Shown: one piece after another, positions 1 through 9,271 of the stretch
Position numbering within the stretch: position 1 is the stretch's first letter
Layout of the letters: each line of letters opens with the position of its first letter
Assembly: GCF_008014745.1 (NCBI RefSeq)
Contig: NZ_VPFD01000003.1
Coordinates: 145,627 to 209,626 of the forward strand
DNA from: Massilia arenae
GTDB lineage: Bacteria; Pseudomonadota; Gammaproteobacteria; Burkholderiales; Burkholderiaceae_D
Direction: 5' to 3'
Length of the DNA stretch: 64,000 nucleotides
The notes under the pieces: model-generated
Database searches by the model: none
Told to the model about the DNA's origin: nothing
Seen by the model: the letters and a program-made list of their open reading frames with translations, nothing else
Program-made: the position numbers and the translations under genes

Positions 1-41
1 GTCCACACTCATATTCTCTCTATCGGTTGAAATATTCCTTC

Positions 42-1436
42 ATGCCCTCCAAAGTCGACACCGGCCACGCGCACTCACTTCCTGGTACACACAGCGATGC
101 GCTTTTATCTCGAACCGGCAACCTGACGTCCGGGCTACCCTTCCTCGTGTTCTGGGCGGTCTTCGCCTGGATTTTCTATCTCACGGACAGGATCTCTCCC
201 GCCTATTTCGGCATCGGCGTCGACAACTTCTGGTTTGATGGGGACATTCCGCGCTATATCTGCCAGTCGGTCGATGCACTTGCGAACGACCACTGGCGCA
301 ACAAGGTCCATCCACTATTTTCATTGCTGGTCTGGCCACTCCCCAATTTCCTGCATGAGTTGGGAGTCGACCTCATTCTGGCCATGCGCATGCAAATCGC
401 GCTGGTCTGTGCAATCGGCATGCTGTTCCTGTATCTGGGTGTGCGGGCGCTGGGGATGCCGGTCGTGCTGGCGGTCATGCTCGTTGCGGTCGCGTCCACC
501 AGCGCCTCGGTCATGACCTGGTTCACGGTCGCCGAAAGCTATCCATATACCTTTGCCGCCCTGACGCTGATGTTCTACATGCTGGCGCGCAGTACGACGC
601 AGCCATCGCTTACCTGGCACTGGGCGGCCGGTATCGGTCTGGCGTTCGCGGTCACGATCTCGAACATCGCACTGGCCGTCCTGATTGCCATTCAGGCGAT
701 CAAGCCGCGGCGCGTCGTATGGGCAGTCCTGCTGGCGGTGGCCATGGTCGCCGTGCTGGTGGTGGCCCAGCGCCTGGTCTTTCCCTCCTCCGGCATCTTC
801 TTCCTTCCAACGGCGCTCCAGGGCGAATCCGAGTTCATGCGCGAGCTGACGCCGGCCCGAGCGCGCGAAGTGCTGACGATCGTATTGGGCGGCAGTTTCA
901 TTTTTCCGCAGGTGCGAGAAGTCGCCAGCGGCAGCGAACGCGCGCTGACGGTGCAGCATGCGTCGATGCAGTTCGACGCCATCCCGACGTTGGGACTGAT
1001 CCTGCTCGGTATCCTGTATGTGCAGGGATTCTATTTGCTCGCACGCCGATTGAAGGGTGCATTACGCACGATCCCTTCCGGGGATGGCCCGTCGCTGCGC
1101 GAGCCGGCCGCCCTGCTTGCGGTTCCGGTACTGGGCGGCCTCGCCTTCCTGCTGGCCCTGCACTCCGTGTATGGAAAAGAGACCTTCCTCTACTCGGGCA
1201 GTTTCCTGCCTCTGCTCATGATGGTCATCTGCGTGGCGCTGGGCGCCTCCTGGGTGCGCCGATACCGCCTGGCCATCCCCATCCTTGCCTGCCTGCTGGC
1301 GGTGAATGTGCTGCACAACACCGCGGCGTTCGAGCGCGCAGTCACGCAGTTGCACGACGCAGCCAGAAAACCGCTGACGCAAAAGATGCTGGACCGCAAT
1401 ACCTGTGCGTTCGTCAAGCGCAACCTGCTGGATTGA
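42..1436 (+). CDS. Polytopic inner-membrane protein, possibly glycosyltransferase-like
   Basis: The product is about 464 residues when read from the ATG at 42; a TTG 15 bases upstream in frame is a weaker alternative. Long hydrophobic stretches alternate with short charged loops, giving about ten membrane segments. An acidic, aromatic-rich segment containing DNFWFDGDIPRYICQ follows the first membrane helix, a layout seen in GT-C type glycosyltransferases and related lipid-linked sugar enzymes. I recognise no catalytic motif with certainty, so the function stays open. The neighbour on the opposite strand is a HAD-UbiA fusion of the kind found near cell-envelope polysaccharide genes, which fits an envelope role but does not prove it. 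The gene ends just before a strong 17-bp hairpin. Confidence 0.6.
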   Translation: MPSKVDTGHAHSLPGTHSDALLSRTGNLTSGLPFLVFWAVFAWIFYLTDRISPAYFGIGVDNFWFDGDIPRYICQSVDALANDHWRNKVHPLFSLLVWPLPNFLHELGVDLILAMRMQIALVCAIGMLFLYLGVRALGMPVVLAVMLVAVASTSASVMTWFTVAESYPYTFAALTLMFYMLARSTTQPSLTWHWAAGIGLAFAVTISNIALAVLIAIQAIKPRRVVWAVLLAVAMVAVLVVAQRLVFPSSGIFFLPTALQGESEFMRELTPARAREVLTIVLGGSFIFPQVREVASGSERALTVQHASMQFDAIPTLGLILLGILYVQGFYLLARRLKGALRTIPSGDGPSLREPAALLAVPVLGGLAFLLALHSVYGKETFLYSGSFLPLLMMVICVALGASWVRRYRLAIPILACLLAVNVLHNTAAFERAVTQLHDAARKPLTQKMLDRNTCAFVKRNLLD

Positions 1437-1440
1437 CCAC

Positions 1441-1481
1441 CCGGCGCTGGCCCGGCATTCGATGTGCCGGGCCAGCGCCGG
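1441..1481. terminator. Long perfect hairpin between convergent genes
   Basis: CCGGCGCTGGCCCGGCA at 1441-1457 is exactly complementary to 1465-1481, leaving a 7-base loop. It lies four bases after the stop of the upstream gene and before the convergent HAD-UbiA gene. There is no T-run on either side, so it may be a 3' mRNA stabiliser or a factor-dependent stop rather than a classical intrinsic terminator. Confidence 0.55.
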
Positions 1482-1547
1482 CCACTCCCCGGGCGATGCG
1501 GCGAAACACATCCTGGCTCACTGCATCGGTCACGAAGCCGGCTATTG

Positions 1548-3041
1548 TCAGGCAATCAGATGCGCCGCCAGCAAGCTCGCGACGATCAGCAGCACGGTGA
1601 TGCGGCTGCCCTGGTCGCGGATCGTAAACACGAGTGGATCGTCATGCATTTCGCCACGACTGGTCTTGATCCACATGCGGGCCTGCCAGTAAACGAGTCC
1701 CAATGCAGACAGCCAGAGCAACTCCGGCGAACCATAGCGGGCCACCGTCTCCGGCGCCGAAATGAACAGGCCGAACACCACTACCGCCGCCACCGAGGTG
1801 GCGCAGCCGAATGGCCACAGGACCACGAGGTCGGCGATACGGTAATCACGCCCGTGGGCTGCGTGCAGGTTCAATTTCTGCATCGAGACCAGTTCCGAGC
1901 AGCGCTTGACCAGGGCCAGCCCCAGGAAGACAAACACCGAGAACGCTAGCAGCCATGAGCTGACCGCACGGTCGAGCGCCACCGCTCCAGCGACGATGCG
2001 CAGGGTGTACAGGACGGACAACATGATCACATCGATCAAGACATAGCGCTTGAGCGACCAGCTGTAGGCGCTGGTCAACACCAGGTACAGCGCCAGCATG
2101 CCCGCGAAGCTGGCCGAGACCAGCGCCGCCATGACGAAAGCGCTGAGCAGCAGCAACGCAGCGACGCCGAGTCCCTGGGCGATGCCGATACTGGCTGCGG
2201 CGAATGGCCGTTTGCACTTGCGCGGATGGGCGCGGTCGCTGTCAAGGTCCCACAGATCGTTGACCAGGTAGGTCGCCGAAGCGGCCAGGCAGAACGATCC
2301 GATTGCAAGAATCATCGGCACCATCCACCCGGATTCGAGAAAAACGAAGCCGGTCAACAGCGGCGCCAGCAGCAGCAGGTTCTTTGCCCACTGATGCACC
2401 CGCAGAGCCTTGAGCCAGGTGACCAGTCCGCGCTGGCTGGCGACGAATTCGCGTTCGACGGCGTGTTTATTCCGGACCCGCTTGCCGACACTGGCAGGTA
2501 CGCCGACGAGGATGACCCCCTGTGCCGCCGCCCAGATCGGCAAGTCGGCGCTGCAGTCACCGGCATACACGAAGCCTTGCGGATAATGTTGCTGGAGCGC
2601 CGCAAGCTTCAGCTTGCCTTTCAGGTTGACCCGGTCGGTCGTCGCCAGCACGGCATCGAAGATCCCCAGCCGTGCGGCGACGGCGTCGGCGATGCTGTGA
2701 TGCGCGGCCGTGGCCAGCACCAGCGTCCGTCCCCGCGCCTTTTCGGCGACCAGGAAGTCCACGACGTCCTGTCGCAATGGTAGAGAAGACACCCGCGGTT
2801 GGACGTAATGGGCGATCCGCGACTTCATCACTGCCCGCCCACGCATCAACCAGAACGGCAGCAGGAGCACCATCAACGGGAACCGCTTGATAAGCATGAT
2901 CACGGATTCGAACAGCGTGTCAGTCGGCGTGAGCGTCCCGTCCAGATCGACGACGAGCGGAAGATCACTGGTGCGGCAAGACGGCCCATCCTCATTAGAG
3001 AAATTGACGTGCGGCTTCATATTGAGTTGGGCGGAGGTCAT
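1548..3041 (-). CDS. HAD-UbiA fusion: UbiA-family prenyltransferase with N-terminal HAD phosphatase-like domain
   Basis: The N-terminal about 200 residues carry the HAD motif VVDLDGTLTPTD (DxDxT) and a later YAGDCSADLPIW segment matching HAD motif IV. The remainder is a multi-helix UbiA-type membrane domain with the Asp-rich motif NDLWDLDSDRAHPRKCKRPF, which binds Mg2+ and the prenyl diphosphate in this superfamily. Similar fusions resemble decaprenyl-phosphate phosphoribosyltransferase (DprE/Rv3806c-like) proteins, so transfer of a phosphosugar to a polyprenyl phosphate followed by dephosphorylation is plausible; that is inference. Several starts are possible (ATG at 3077, 3041 or 3020); none has a clear ribosome-binding site, and 3041 is a compromise. 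The gene converges on the upstream membrane protein. Confidence 0.8.
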   Translation of the reverse strand: MTSAQLNMKPHVNFSNEDGPSCRTSDLPLVVDLDGTLTPTDTLFESVIMLIKRFPLMVLLLPFWLMRGRAVMKSRIAHYVQPRVSSLPLRQDVVDFLVAEKARGRTLVLATAAHHSIADAVAARLGIFDAVLATTDRVNLKGKLKLAALQQHYPQGFVYAGDCSADLPIWAAAQGVILVGVPASVGKRVRNKHAVEREFVASQRGLVTWLKALRVHQWAKNLLLLAPLLTGFVFLESGWMVPMILAIGSFCLAASATYLVNDLWDLDSDRAHPRKCKRPFAAASIGIAQGLGVAALLLLSAFVMAALVSASFAGMLALYLVLTSAYSWSLKRYVLIDVIMLSVLYTLRIVAGAVALDRAVSSWLLAFSVFVFLGLALVKRCSELVSMQKLNLHAAHGRDYRIADLVVLWPFGCATSVAAVVVFGLFISAPETVARYGSPELLWLSALGLVYWQARMWIKTSRGEMHDDPLVFTIRDQGSRITVLLIVASLLAAHLIA

Positions 3042-3393
3042 GAAAGTATTAAAAATCAAACAATTAACATTATGCATGTTCAACAAATCTTGATTTTTCT
3101 TTTTTTGAAGCTAAGCATATTTAACAACAGGTTTCCCTCAGGAAAATGATCCGATTTCGAGCCCGACGGGCACGGCGCCAAAGGCGCGGTACGAACCGGT
3201 GGCGGTGGCGCGACATCCACGACAAACGCCGGCGCTCGAGACCGCCAGCTTGTGCCAGAATTCGGGGTCGACGATGCGCGAGAATGCTGCACTGCACCCG
3301 GAGTTATACGAAGTAAATTCAAAATAACTGAAGAAACGCGTTGTAGTCAGGTAGTCAACTACGGTAGAGTGTCGCCTTCCGAGAAGACTTTCC
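3042..3393. other. Divergent intergenic region between HAD-UbiA gene and usp gene
   Basis: The first about 110 bases are markedly AT-rich and probably hold the promoter of the minus-strand HAD-UbiA gene. The middle is GC-rich with no convincing ORF. Near the usp gene the dyad GTAGTCAACTAC (3351-3362) overlaps a direct repeat of GTAGTC (3343 and 3351) and could be an operator. I see no RNA gene here. Confidence 0.35.
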
Positions 3394-4287
3394 ATGAGGC
3401 GGCGCATGCCAGACCCTAGCCCGACTACGCCCCCCGGATTGTTGCTTGCGACGGACCTGAGCGCCCGCTGCGACCGGCCCCTGGAACGCGCCAAGCAGCT
3501 GGCCGACGAATTTTCAATACCGCTGGTGGTCCTGACGGTGCACGACGCACCGCAGGCGCCCGGCGACGTACTCCAATGGCTCGACGGCGACGCCGGCCGC
3601 GCACACCAGGAACGCGCGGCGCGCGAGGAGTTCGCGCGCGAGTTCGCCGGCTCGTCCCTGCAGGTCGCCCAGCGTTTCGCCACCGGCCCGGCCCCCGCCG
3701 CCATCCTCGACAGCGCGGCCACCCTGCCCGGCGCCATCGTGGTCGCCGGCGCCTCGCAGCACGACAGCCTGGGCGACCTGCTGCTCGGATCGACCGTCGA
3801 GAAACTGGCGCGCGGCCTGGCGCAGCCGCTGCTGGTGGTGCGCCAGCGCGTGCGCGGCCCCTACCGCCGCATCATGGTCGCCACCGACTTCACGCCGGCC
3901 GCCGCCCTGGCCCTGGAAACCGCGGCCCGCCTGTTCCCCGGGCGCCGGATCACCGTGTTCCATGCGCATGACGCCGACACCCTGGCGCCGGATGCGCCAC
4001 CGCACGCGGAGCTGATCCGCTTCCTGGACGGCTGCGCGCTGCCGCCCGGCGCGCGTGAATTGGTCGACCCGGTAATCGGCGAAGGCGAACCCGCCTCCCA
4101 GCTTGCGCGCCATGTAGTGGATAATAGTATCGATCTGGTCGTGCTCGGCCTGCATGAAGAATCGGCGCTGATGCGCCTCCTGACCGGTAGCCGCAGTGAA
4201 TACCTGCTGCAGGCAGTCGTGTGCGACACGCTGCTTGTACGTCCCCCTGTGCGCCCTGGAGAAGATGATGAGAATGAGAAAACCTAA
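3394..4287 (+). CDS. Universal stress protein with two tandem Usp domains
   Basis: The 297-residue protein consists of two Usp-type alpha/beta repeats. The first begins with LLLATDLSARCDRPLERA and the second with RRIMVATDFTPAAALALETA; each is the canonical first strand and helix with the conserved Asp. The first domain ends with IVVAGASQHDSLGDLLLGST, close to the ATP-binding G-2x-G-9x-G-(S/T) signature, and the second with a matching LVVLGLHEESALMRLLTGSR. Tandem Usp proteins are cytoplasmic stress-response proteins that may bind ATP. The alternative ATG at 3406 also has an upstream GAGG. The gene sits 60 bases before the Mrp antiporter operon on the same strand, so a shared response to ionic or pH stress is possible but inferred. 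Confidence 0.85.
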   Translation: MRRRMPDPSPTTPPGLLLATDLSARCDRPLERAKQLADEFSIPLVVLTVHDAPQAPGDVLQWLDGDAGRAHQERAAREEFAREFAGSSLQVAQRFATGPAPAAILDSAATLPGAIVVAGASQHDSLGDLLLGSTVEKLARGLAQPLLVVRQRVRGPYRRIMVATDFTPAAALALETAARLFPGRRITVFHAHDADTLAPDAPPHAELIRFLDGCALPPGARELVDPVIGEGEPASQLARHVVDNSIDLVVLGLHEESALMRLLTGSRSEYLLQAVVCDTLLVRPPVRPGEDDENEKT

Positions 4288-4347
4288 AATCGCACTGCGC
4301 CTCTGCGCGCGCCGCTATATGTCGCACTGCCCCGAAGGATGATGTCG

Positions 4348-7260
4348 ATGACCTCACTGCCACTGATCCTGCTCGTCCTTCTTCCCTTCGCCGGCGCCTT
4401 CGTCTCCGCCTGCCTGCCCAATGGGTCACGCAACCGTCCCGCCATCGCGGCCGGCGCGTTCACCCTGACCGCCCTCATCTTCGCCATTGCCCAGTTCCCC
4501 GCCCTCGATGCCGGTGAGGTGCTGCAATCGCGCCACAGCTGGCTACCGATGTTCGGCCTCGACATCATCATCCGCATGGACGGCCTGGCCTGGCTGTTCT
4601 CGATCATGGTGCTCGGCATCGGCCTCCTGGTGATCCTGTACGCGCGCTACTACATGTCCAAGCGCGACCCCGTCGCGCGCTTCTACGCCTACATGCTGGC
4701 CTTCATGGGCTCCATGATGGGCGTGGTCCTGTCGGGTAACCTGATCCAGCTGGTGGTGTTCTGGGAACTCACCAGTCTGACGTCCTTCCTGCTGATCGGC
4801 TACTGGCAAGACAGTATCGACGCCCGCCGCGGCGCGCGCATGGCCTTCACCGTCACCACCGCCGGCGGCCTGTGCCTGCTGGCCGGCGTGCTCACGCTCG
4901 GCCACATCGTCGGCAGCTACGAGCTCGAGGCGGTGCTGGCGGCCGGCGACCAGATCCGCGCCCATGCGCTGTACCTGCCGGCGCTGGTGCTGATCGCCCT
5001 CGGCGCGCTGACCAAGAGCGCGCAGTTCCCGTTCCACTTCTGGCTACCGCACGCGATGTCGGCGCCGACCCCGGTGTCGGCCTACCTGCACTCGGCCACC
5101 ATGGTCAAGGCCGGGGTGTTCCTGCTCGCGCGCCTGTACCCGGCCCTGGGCGGCACCCCGGAATGGACCTGGCTCATCCTCGGCGCCGGCGCCACCACCC
5201 TGGTGCTGGCCTCGTTCTTCGCGATCTTCCAGAACGATATGAAGGGGCTGCTGGCCTACTCGACCATCAGCCATCTGGGCCTGATCACCTGCCTGCTGGG
5301 CATCGGCACCCCGCTGTCGGTGGTGGCGGCGGTGTTCCACATCATGAACCACGCGATCTTCAAGGCCTCGCTGTTCATGGCGGTCGGCATCGTCGACCAC
5401 GAGACCGGCACCCGCGACATGCGCGTGCTGCGCGGATTGCGCAAGGCGATGCCGGTGACGGCCGCGCTGGCGATCGTGGCCTCGGCCTCGATGGCCGGGG
5501 TACCGCTGCTGAATGGCTTCCTGTCGAAGGAGATGTTCTTCGCCGAGACCGCCCACGTGGGCGGCAGCGAAGACTGGACCCTGTCGTATGTGGCGGTGGC
5601 GATGGGCATTTTCAGCGTCGCCTACTCGCTGCGCTTCATCAGCGTGTTCTTCGGCCGCCTGTCCAAGGACCTGCCGCAAGAGCCGCACGAGCCGGCGCGC
5701 TGGATGCGCTTCCCGGTCGAGTGCCTGGTGGTGCTGTGCATCGCGGTCGGCGTGATGCCCGAGCGCGTGGTCGGCGACGTGCTGGCCGTCGCGTCGGGCT
5801 CGATCCTGGGCAGCGCCATGCCGGAATACGACCTGGCGATCTGGCACGGCTTCAACCTGGCGCTCGGGATGAGCGGCGCCGCGCTGCTGCTGGGCGCCCT
5901 GCTGTACTGGGTGCTGCTGCGCCGCCACGACCTGCGCGAGCGCACCCAGGTGCCGGTGCTGCACCGCCTGAAGGGCGCGCAAGCCTACGAGAACACCATG
6001 CTGGCGCTGTCGACCGGCGCCAGCACGCTGATCCGCTGGACCGGCACCCGCCGCCTGCAACCGCAAATGCTGGTGCTGATGGCCATCATGGTGGCCACGC
6101 CGCTGCTGCTGGTCGATCCGCTGCCGGCGATCCCGACCCTGAGCGTGCATGCACTCGACCCGCTGTTCGCGGTGCTGTGGATCATCGGCGCCGGCTGTGC
6201 ACTGGGCGCGGCCTACAGCGCCAAATACCACCGCCTGGTGGCGCTGGCCCTGGTCGGCGGCACCGGCATCGTGACCGCGATTACCTTCGTCTGGCTGTCG
6301 GCGCCCGACCTCGCGCTGACCCAGCTGATGGTGGAAACCGTGACCACGGTGCTGATCCTGCTCGGTCTGCGCTGGCTGCCGCCGCGCTTCGCGCCGGCCG
6401 GCCTCAAGCAAAGGGCGCCGGTCAGCACCTGGTTCCGGCGCGGGCGCGACAGCTCCATCGCCGTCGCTGGCGGCCTGGGCATCGCCGCCGCCAGCTATGC
6501 GGTCCTGAGCCTGTCCCCGCCGCCCTCGATCGGCGAATTCTTCGTGCTGCGCGCGCTCACCGAAGGCGGCGGCTCGAACGTGGTCAACGTGCTGCTGGTC
6601 GACTTCCGCGGCTTCGACACCATGGGTGAAATTACCGTGCTGTCGGCTGTAGCCTTGACGGTTTATGCGCTGCTGCGCCGCTTCCGCCCCGCCACCGAAA
6701 GCATCGCGATTCCGGTGCAGCAGGCCAGCGACGTCGATCCGGCCGTCACCCAGACGCCGGCCGAGCAGGCCAGCACCGGCTACCTGATGGTGCCGGCCGT
6801 CTACCTGCGCCTGCTGCTGCCGGTGATGGGCGTGATGGCGGCCTACTTCTTCATGCGCGGCCATAACCTGCCGGGCGGCGGCTTCGTCGCCGGCCTGATC
6901 TTCGCCACCGCGCTGATCGTGCAGTACATGGTGGCCGGCACCGACTGGGTCGAATCGCACCTGCGCCTGCGGCCGCACCGCTGGATCGCCTGGGGCCTGA
7001 TCTGCGCCGCCTTCACCGGCATCGGCGCCTGGTTCCTCGGCTACCCGTTCCTGACCAGCCATACCGCCCACGTCACGCTGCCGATCCTGGACGAGATCCA
7101 CATCCCGAGCGCCTTCATGTTCGACCTGGGCGTGTTCCTGGTGGTGGTCGGTTCCACCATGCTGACCCTGGTCGCGCTGGCCCACCAGTCGCTGCGCAGC
7201 CACCGCGCGGCGGCCGACGCCACGCGCGCCACCATCCCGCCCGCCAAGGAGATCTTCTGA
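4348..7260 (+). CDS. mrpA: Mrp Na+/H+ antiporter subunit A fused to subunit B
   Basis: The product (about 970 residues) is the large subunit of the multisubunit Mrp/Mnh cation-proton antiporter in the inner membrane. The N-terminal half is the NuoL-like proton-channel module, with the conserved Glu in FWELTSLTSFLLIG and the Lys in LTKSAQFPFHFWLP followed by HAMSAPTPVSAYLHSATMVKAG-type sequence. After about residue 810 an MnhB domain follows (YLMVPAVYLRLLLPVMGVM, then GHNLPGGGFVAGL), so A and B are one polypeptide, as often seen in proteobacteria. GAAGGA at 4334-4339 is 8 bases before ATG 4348, which favours this start over ATG 4339 or 4342. The stop overlaps the mrpC start (TGATG). It exports Na+ in exchange for H+, supporting salt and alkali tolerance. 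Confidence 0.95.
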   Translation: MTSLPLILLVLLPFAGAFVSACLPNGSRNRPAIAAGAFTLTALIFAIAQFPALDAGEVLQSRHSWLPMFGLDIIIRMDGLAWLFSIMVLGIGLLVILYARYYMSKRDPVARFYAYMLAFMGSMMGVVLSGNLIQLVVFWELTSLTSFLLIGYWQDSIDARRGARMAFTVTTAGGLCLLAGVLTLGHIVGSYELEAVLAAGDQIRAHALYLPALVLIALGALTKSAQFPFHFWLPHAMSAPTPVSAYLHSATMVKAGVFLLARLYPALGGTPEWTWLILGAGATTLVLASFFAIFQNDMKGLLAYSTISHLGLITCLLGIGTPLSVVAAVFHIMNHAIFKASLFMAVGIVDHETGTRDMRVLRGLRKAMPVTAALAIVASASMAGVPLLNGFLSKEMFFAETAHVGGSEDWTLSYVAVAMGIFSVAYSLRFISVFFGRLSKDLPQEPHEPARWMRFPVECLVVLCIAVGVMPERVVGDVLAVASGSILGSAMPEYDLAIWHGFNLALGMSGAALLLGALLYWVLLRRHDLRERTQVPVLHRLKGAQAYENTMLALSTGASTLIRWTGTRRLQPQMLVLMAIMVATPLLLVDPLPAIPTLSVHALDPLFAVLWIIGAGCALGAAYSAKYHRLVALALVGGTGIVTAITFVWLSAPDLALTQLMVETVTTVLILLGLRWLPPRFAPAGLKQRAPVSTWFRRGRDSSIAVAGGLGIAAASYAVLSLSPPPSIGEFFVLRALTEGGGSNVVNVLLVDFRGFDTMGEITVLSAVALTVYALLRRFRPATESIAIPVQQASDVDPAVTQTPAEQASTGYLMVPAVYLRLLLPVMGVMAAYFFMRGHNLPGGGFVAGLIFATALIVQYMVAGTDWVESHLRLRPHRWIAWGLICAAFTGIGAWFLGYPFLTSHTAHVTLPILDEIHIPSAFMFDLGVFLVVVGSTMLTLVALAHQSLRSHRAAADATRATIPPAKEIF

Positions 7261-7604
7261 TGGAGCTCGTCATTTCGCTCGCCATCGGCATCGTGTTCGG
7301 CTCCGGCATCTGGCTGATCCTGCGTCCGCGCAGCTTCCAGGTGCTGGCCGGCCTGATGCTGATGTCCTACGCCGTCAACCTGTTCATCTTCGTGATGGGC
7401 CGCCTGTGGGTCGACGCCCCGCCGCTCACGCCCGCCGGCACGACGCCCAACCCGGCCCTGCTGGCCGACCCGCTGCCGCAAGCGCTGGTGCTCACGGCCA
7501 TCGTCATCGGCTTTGCCACCACCGCGCTGTACCTGGTGGTGATGATCGGTTCGCGCGGCCTGACCGGCACCGACCACGTGGATGGCAAGGAGCCTGAATT
7601 ATGA
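7260..7604 (+). CDS. mrpC: Mrp antiporter subunit C
   Basis: The 114-residue protein has three hydrophobic helices and is the NuoK-like subunit of the Mrp complex (MnhC). Its second helix region ends in LMSYAVNLFIFVMGR, typical of the family, and the last helix carries DPLPQALVLTAIVIGFA, a strongly conserved MnhC/NuoK motif. The start overlaps the mrpA stop and the stop overlaps the mrpD start (ATGA), so translation is coupled. It is membrane embedded between the A and D modules. Confidence 0.95.
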   Translation: MELVISLAIGIVFGSGIWLILRPRSFQVLAGLMLMSYAVNLFIFVMGRLWVDAPPLTPAGTTPNPALLADPLPQALVLTAIVIGFATTALYLVVMIGSRGLTGTDHVDGKEPEL

Positions 7605-9271
7605 GTTTGCACTGGACCCAGCACCTGATCCTGGTGCCGGTATTGCTGCCGCTGCTGGTGGGCGCCGCGCTGGCCCCGCTGACGCAGGGCTGGCACCGCC
7701 TGAAGTACTGGCTCAGCTACGCCTCGCTGCTCGGCCTCCTGGCCACGGCGCTGGCGCTGATCTTCATGACCGACGGCGGCCACTGGCAGGACGGCATGGG
7801 CATCTACCTGGCCGCCAACTGGAGCGCGCCGTTCGGCATCGCCCTGCTGGCCGACCGCCTCTCCGCCCTGATGCTGCTGCTCACCGCGGTGCTCGGCCTG
7901 GCCTCGCTGCACTTCACCCGCACCCGCTGGGGCCGGATCGGCGTGCATTACCACACGCTGTTCCAGTTCCTGCTCATGGGGATCAACGGCGCCTTCCTGA
8001 CCCACGACCTGTTCAACCTGTTCGTGTTCTTCGAGGTGATGCTGGCCGCGTCCTATGGCCTGGTGCTGCACGGGTATAACGCCGAGCGCATCCGCGCCAG
8101 CATGCAGTACATCGCGATCAACCTGGCTGCCGCCCTGCTGTTCCTGCTCGGCACCGCGCTGATCTACGCCACCACCGGCACCCTGAACATGGCCGACCTG
8201 GCCGCGCGTGTGCCGCTGCTGTCGGGCGAGGAGCTGGCGCTGTTCAAGGTCGGCGCGAGCGTGCTGGCGCTGGCCTTCCTGACCAAGGGCGCCATGTGGC
8301 CGCTGGGCTTCTGGCTGCCCACCACCTACGCCGCGGCCTCGCCGCCGGTGGCGGTGATGCTGGTCCTGATGACCAAGGTCGGCGCCTATGTCGTGCTGCG
8401 CCTGTGGCTGCTGATCTTTTCGGACAACGCGGGCGCCGCCGCCGGCTTCGGCGGCGATGCGTTGCTGTATGCCGGCATGGCGACCATCGTGTTCGGCGCC
8501 GCCGGCATGCTGTCGACCGACACCGCCGGCCGCATGGCGGGCTATGGCGCGATCGTCTCGTCCGGCACCCTGCTGGCGGTGATCGGCTACGGCCAGCCAG
8601 CCCTGGTCACGGCCGGCATCTATTACCTGATCGGCTCGACCATCGCGGTGGCCGCCTTCCTGCTGCTGATCGAGCTGATCGACCGCATCCGCACCCCGCG
8701 CTCGGCGATGCTGGCGCTGACCATGGAAGCGTTCGCGGTCGAGGATGCGCCGGACGAACCGACCGGCCGCGGCGTGCCGGCCGCGATGGCCTTCCTGTCG
8801 CTGGCCTTCGCCGCCTGCGCGCTGATGATCGCCGGCCTGCCGCCGCTGTCGGGCTTCGTGGCCAAGTTCAGCATGTTCCATGCGCTGCTCAATCCGCCGG
8901 TCGACGCGGTGTCGGGCGTGGCCGCGATCTCCACGTCCGGCTGGGTCCTGATGGCCTTGATCATCCTCTCCGGCCTGATCGCCGTGATCTCGATGATGCG
9001 CTTCGGCGTGCGCACCTTCTGGGCCAGCGGCGCCACCGAGCCGCCCAAGGTGCACCGCTCCGAAGTGGCGCCGATCCTGTTCCTGCTGGCGCTGTCGGTC
9101 CTGATGACGGTGCAGGCCAATCCGCTGTTCGGCTACCTGACCCGCGCCAGCGACGACATCCACCGTCCGGGCAACTACATCGGCCGCGTGCTGTCCGAGC
9201 CGACCGTGCCCGGACCGGGCTCCGCGCCTGGCCTCGCGCCCGCGACCCTCTCGCCCAAGGAGGCGCCATGA
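7601..9271 (+). CDS. mrpD: Mrp antiporter subunit D
   Basis: The 556-residue protein is the NuoM/NuoN-like antiporter subunit. The conserved Glu lies in LFVFFEVMLAASYGL, the Lys of the antiporter signature in FLTKGAMWPLGFWLP, and a second Lys in VLMTKVGAYVVLRLW. About fourteen membrane helices are evident and the length is near the family norm of about 500, extended by a Pro/Ala-rich tail of about 30 residues. The stop overlaps the mrpE start. Together with subunit A it forms one of the two presumed ion-conducting modules. Confidence 0.95.
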   Translation: MSLHWTQHLILVPVLLPLLVGAALAPLTQGWHRLKYWLSYASLLGLLATALALIFMTDGGHWQDGMGIYLAANWSAPFGIALLADRLSALMLLLTAVLGLASLHFTRTRWGRIGVHYHTLFQFLLMGINGAFLTHDLFNLFVFFEVMLAASYGLVLHGYNAERIRASMQYIAINLAAALLFLLGTALIYATTGTLNMADLAARVPLLSGEELALFKVGASVLALAFLTKGAMWPLGFWLPTTYAAASPPVAVMLVLMTKVGAYVVLRLWLLIFSDNAGAAAGFGGDALLYAGMATIVFGAAGMLSTDTAGRMAGYGAIVSSGTLLAVIGYGQPALVTAGIYYLIGSTIAVAAFLLLIELIDRIRTPRSAMLALTMEAFAVEDAPDEPTGRGVPAAMAFLSLAFAACALMIAGLPPLSGFVAKFSMFHALLNPPVDAVSGVAAISTSGWVLMALIILSGLIAVISMMRFGVRTFWASGATEPPKVHRSEVAPILFLLALSVLMTVQANPLFGYLTRASDDIHRPGNYIGRVLSEPTVPGPGSAPGLAPATLSPKEAP

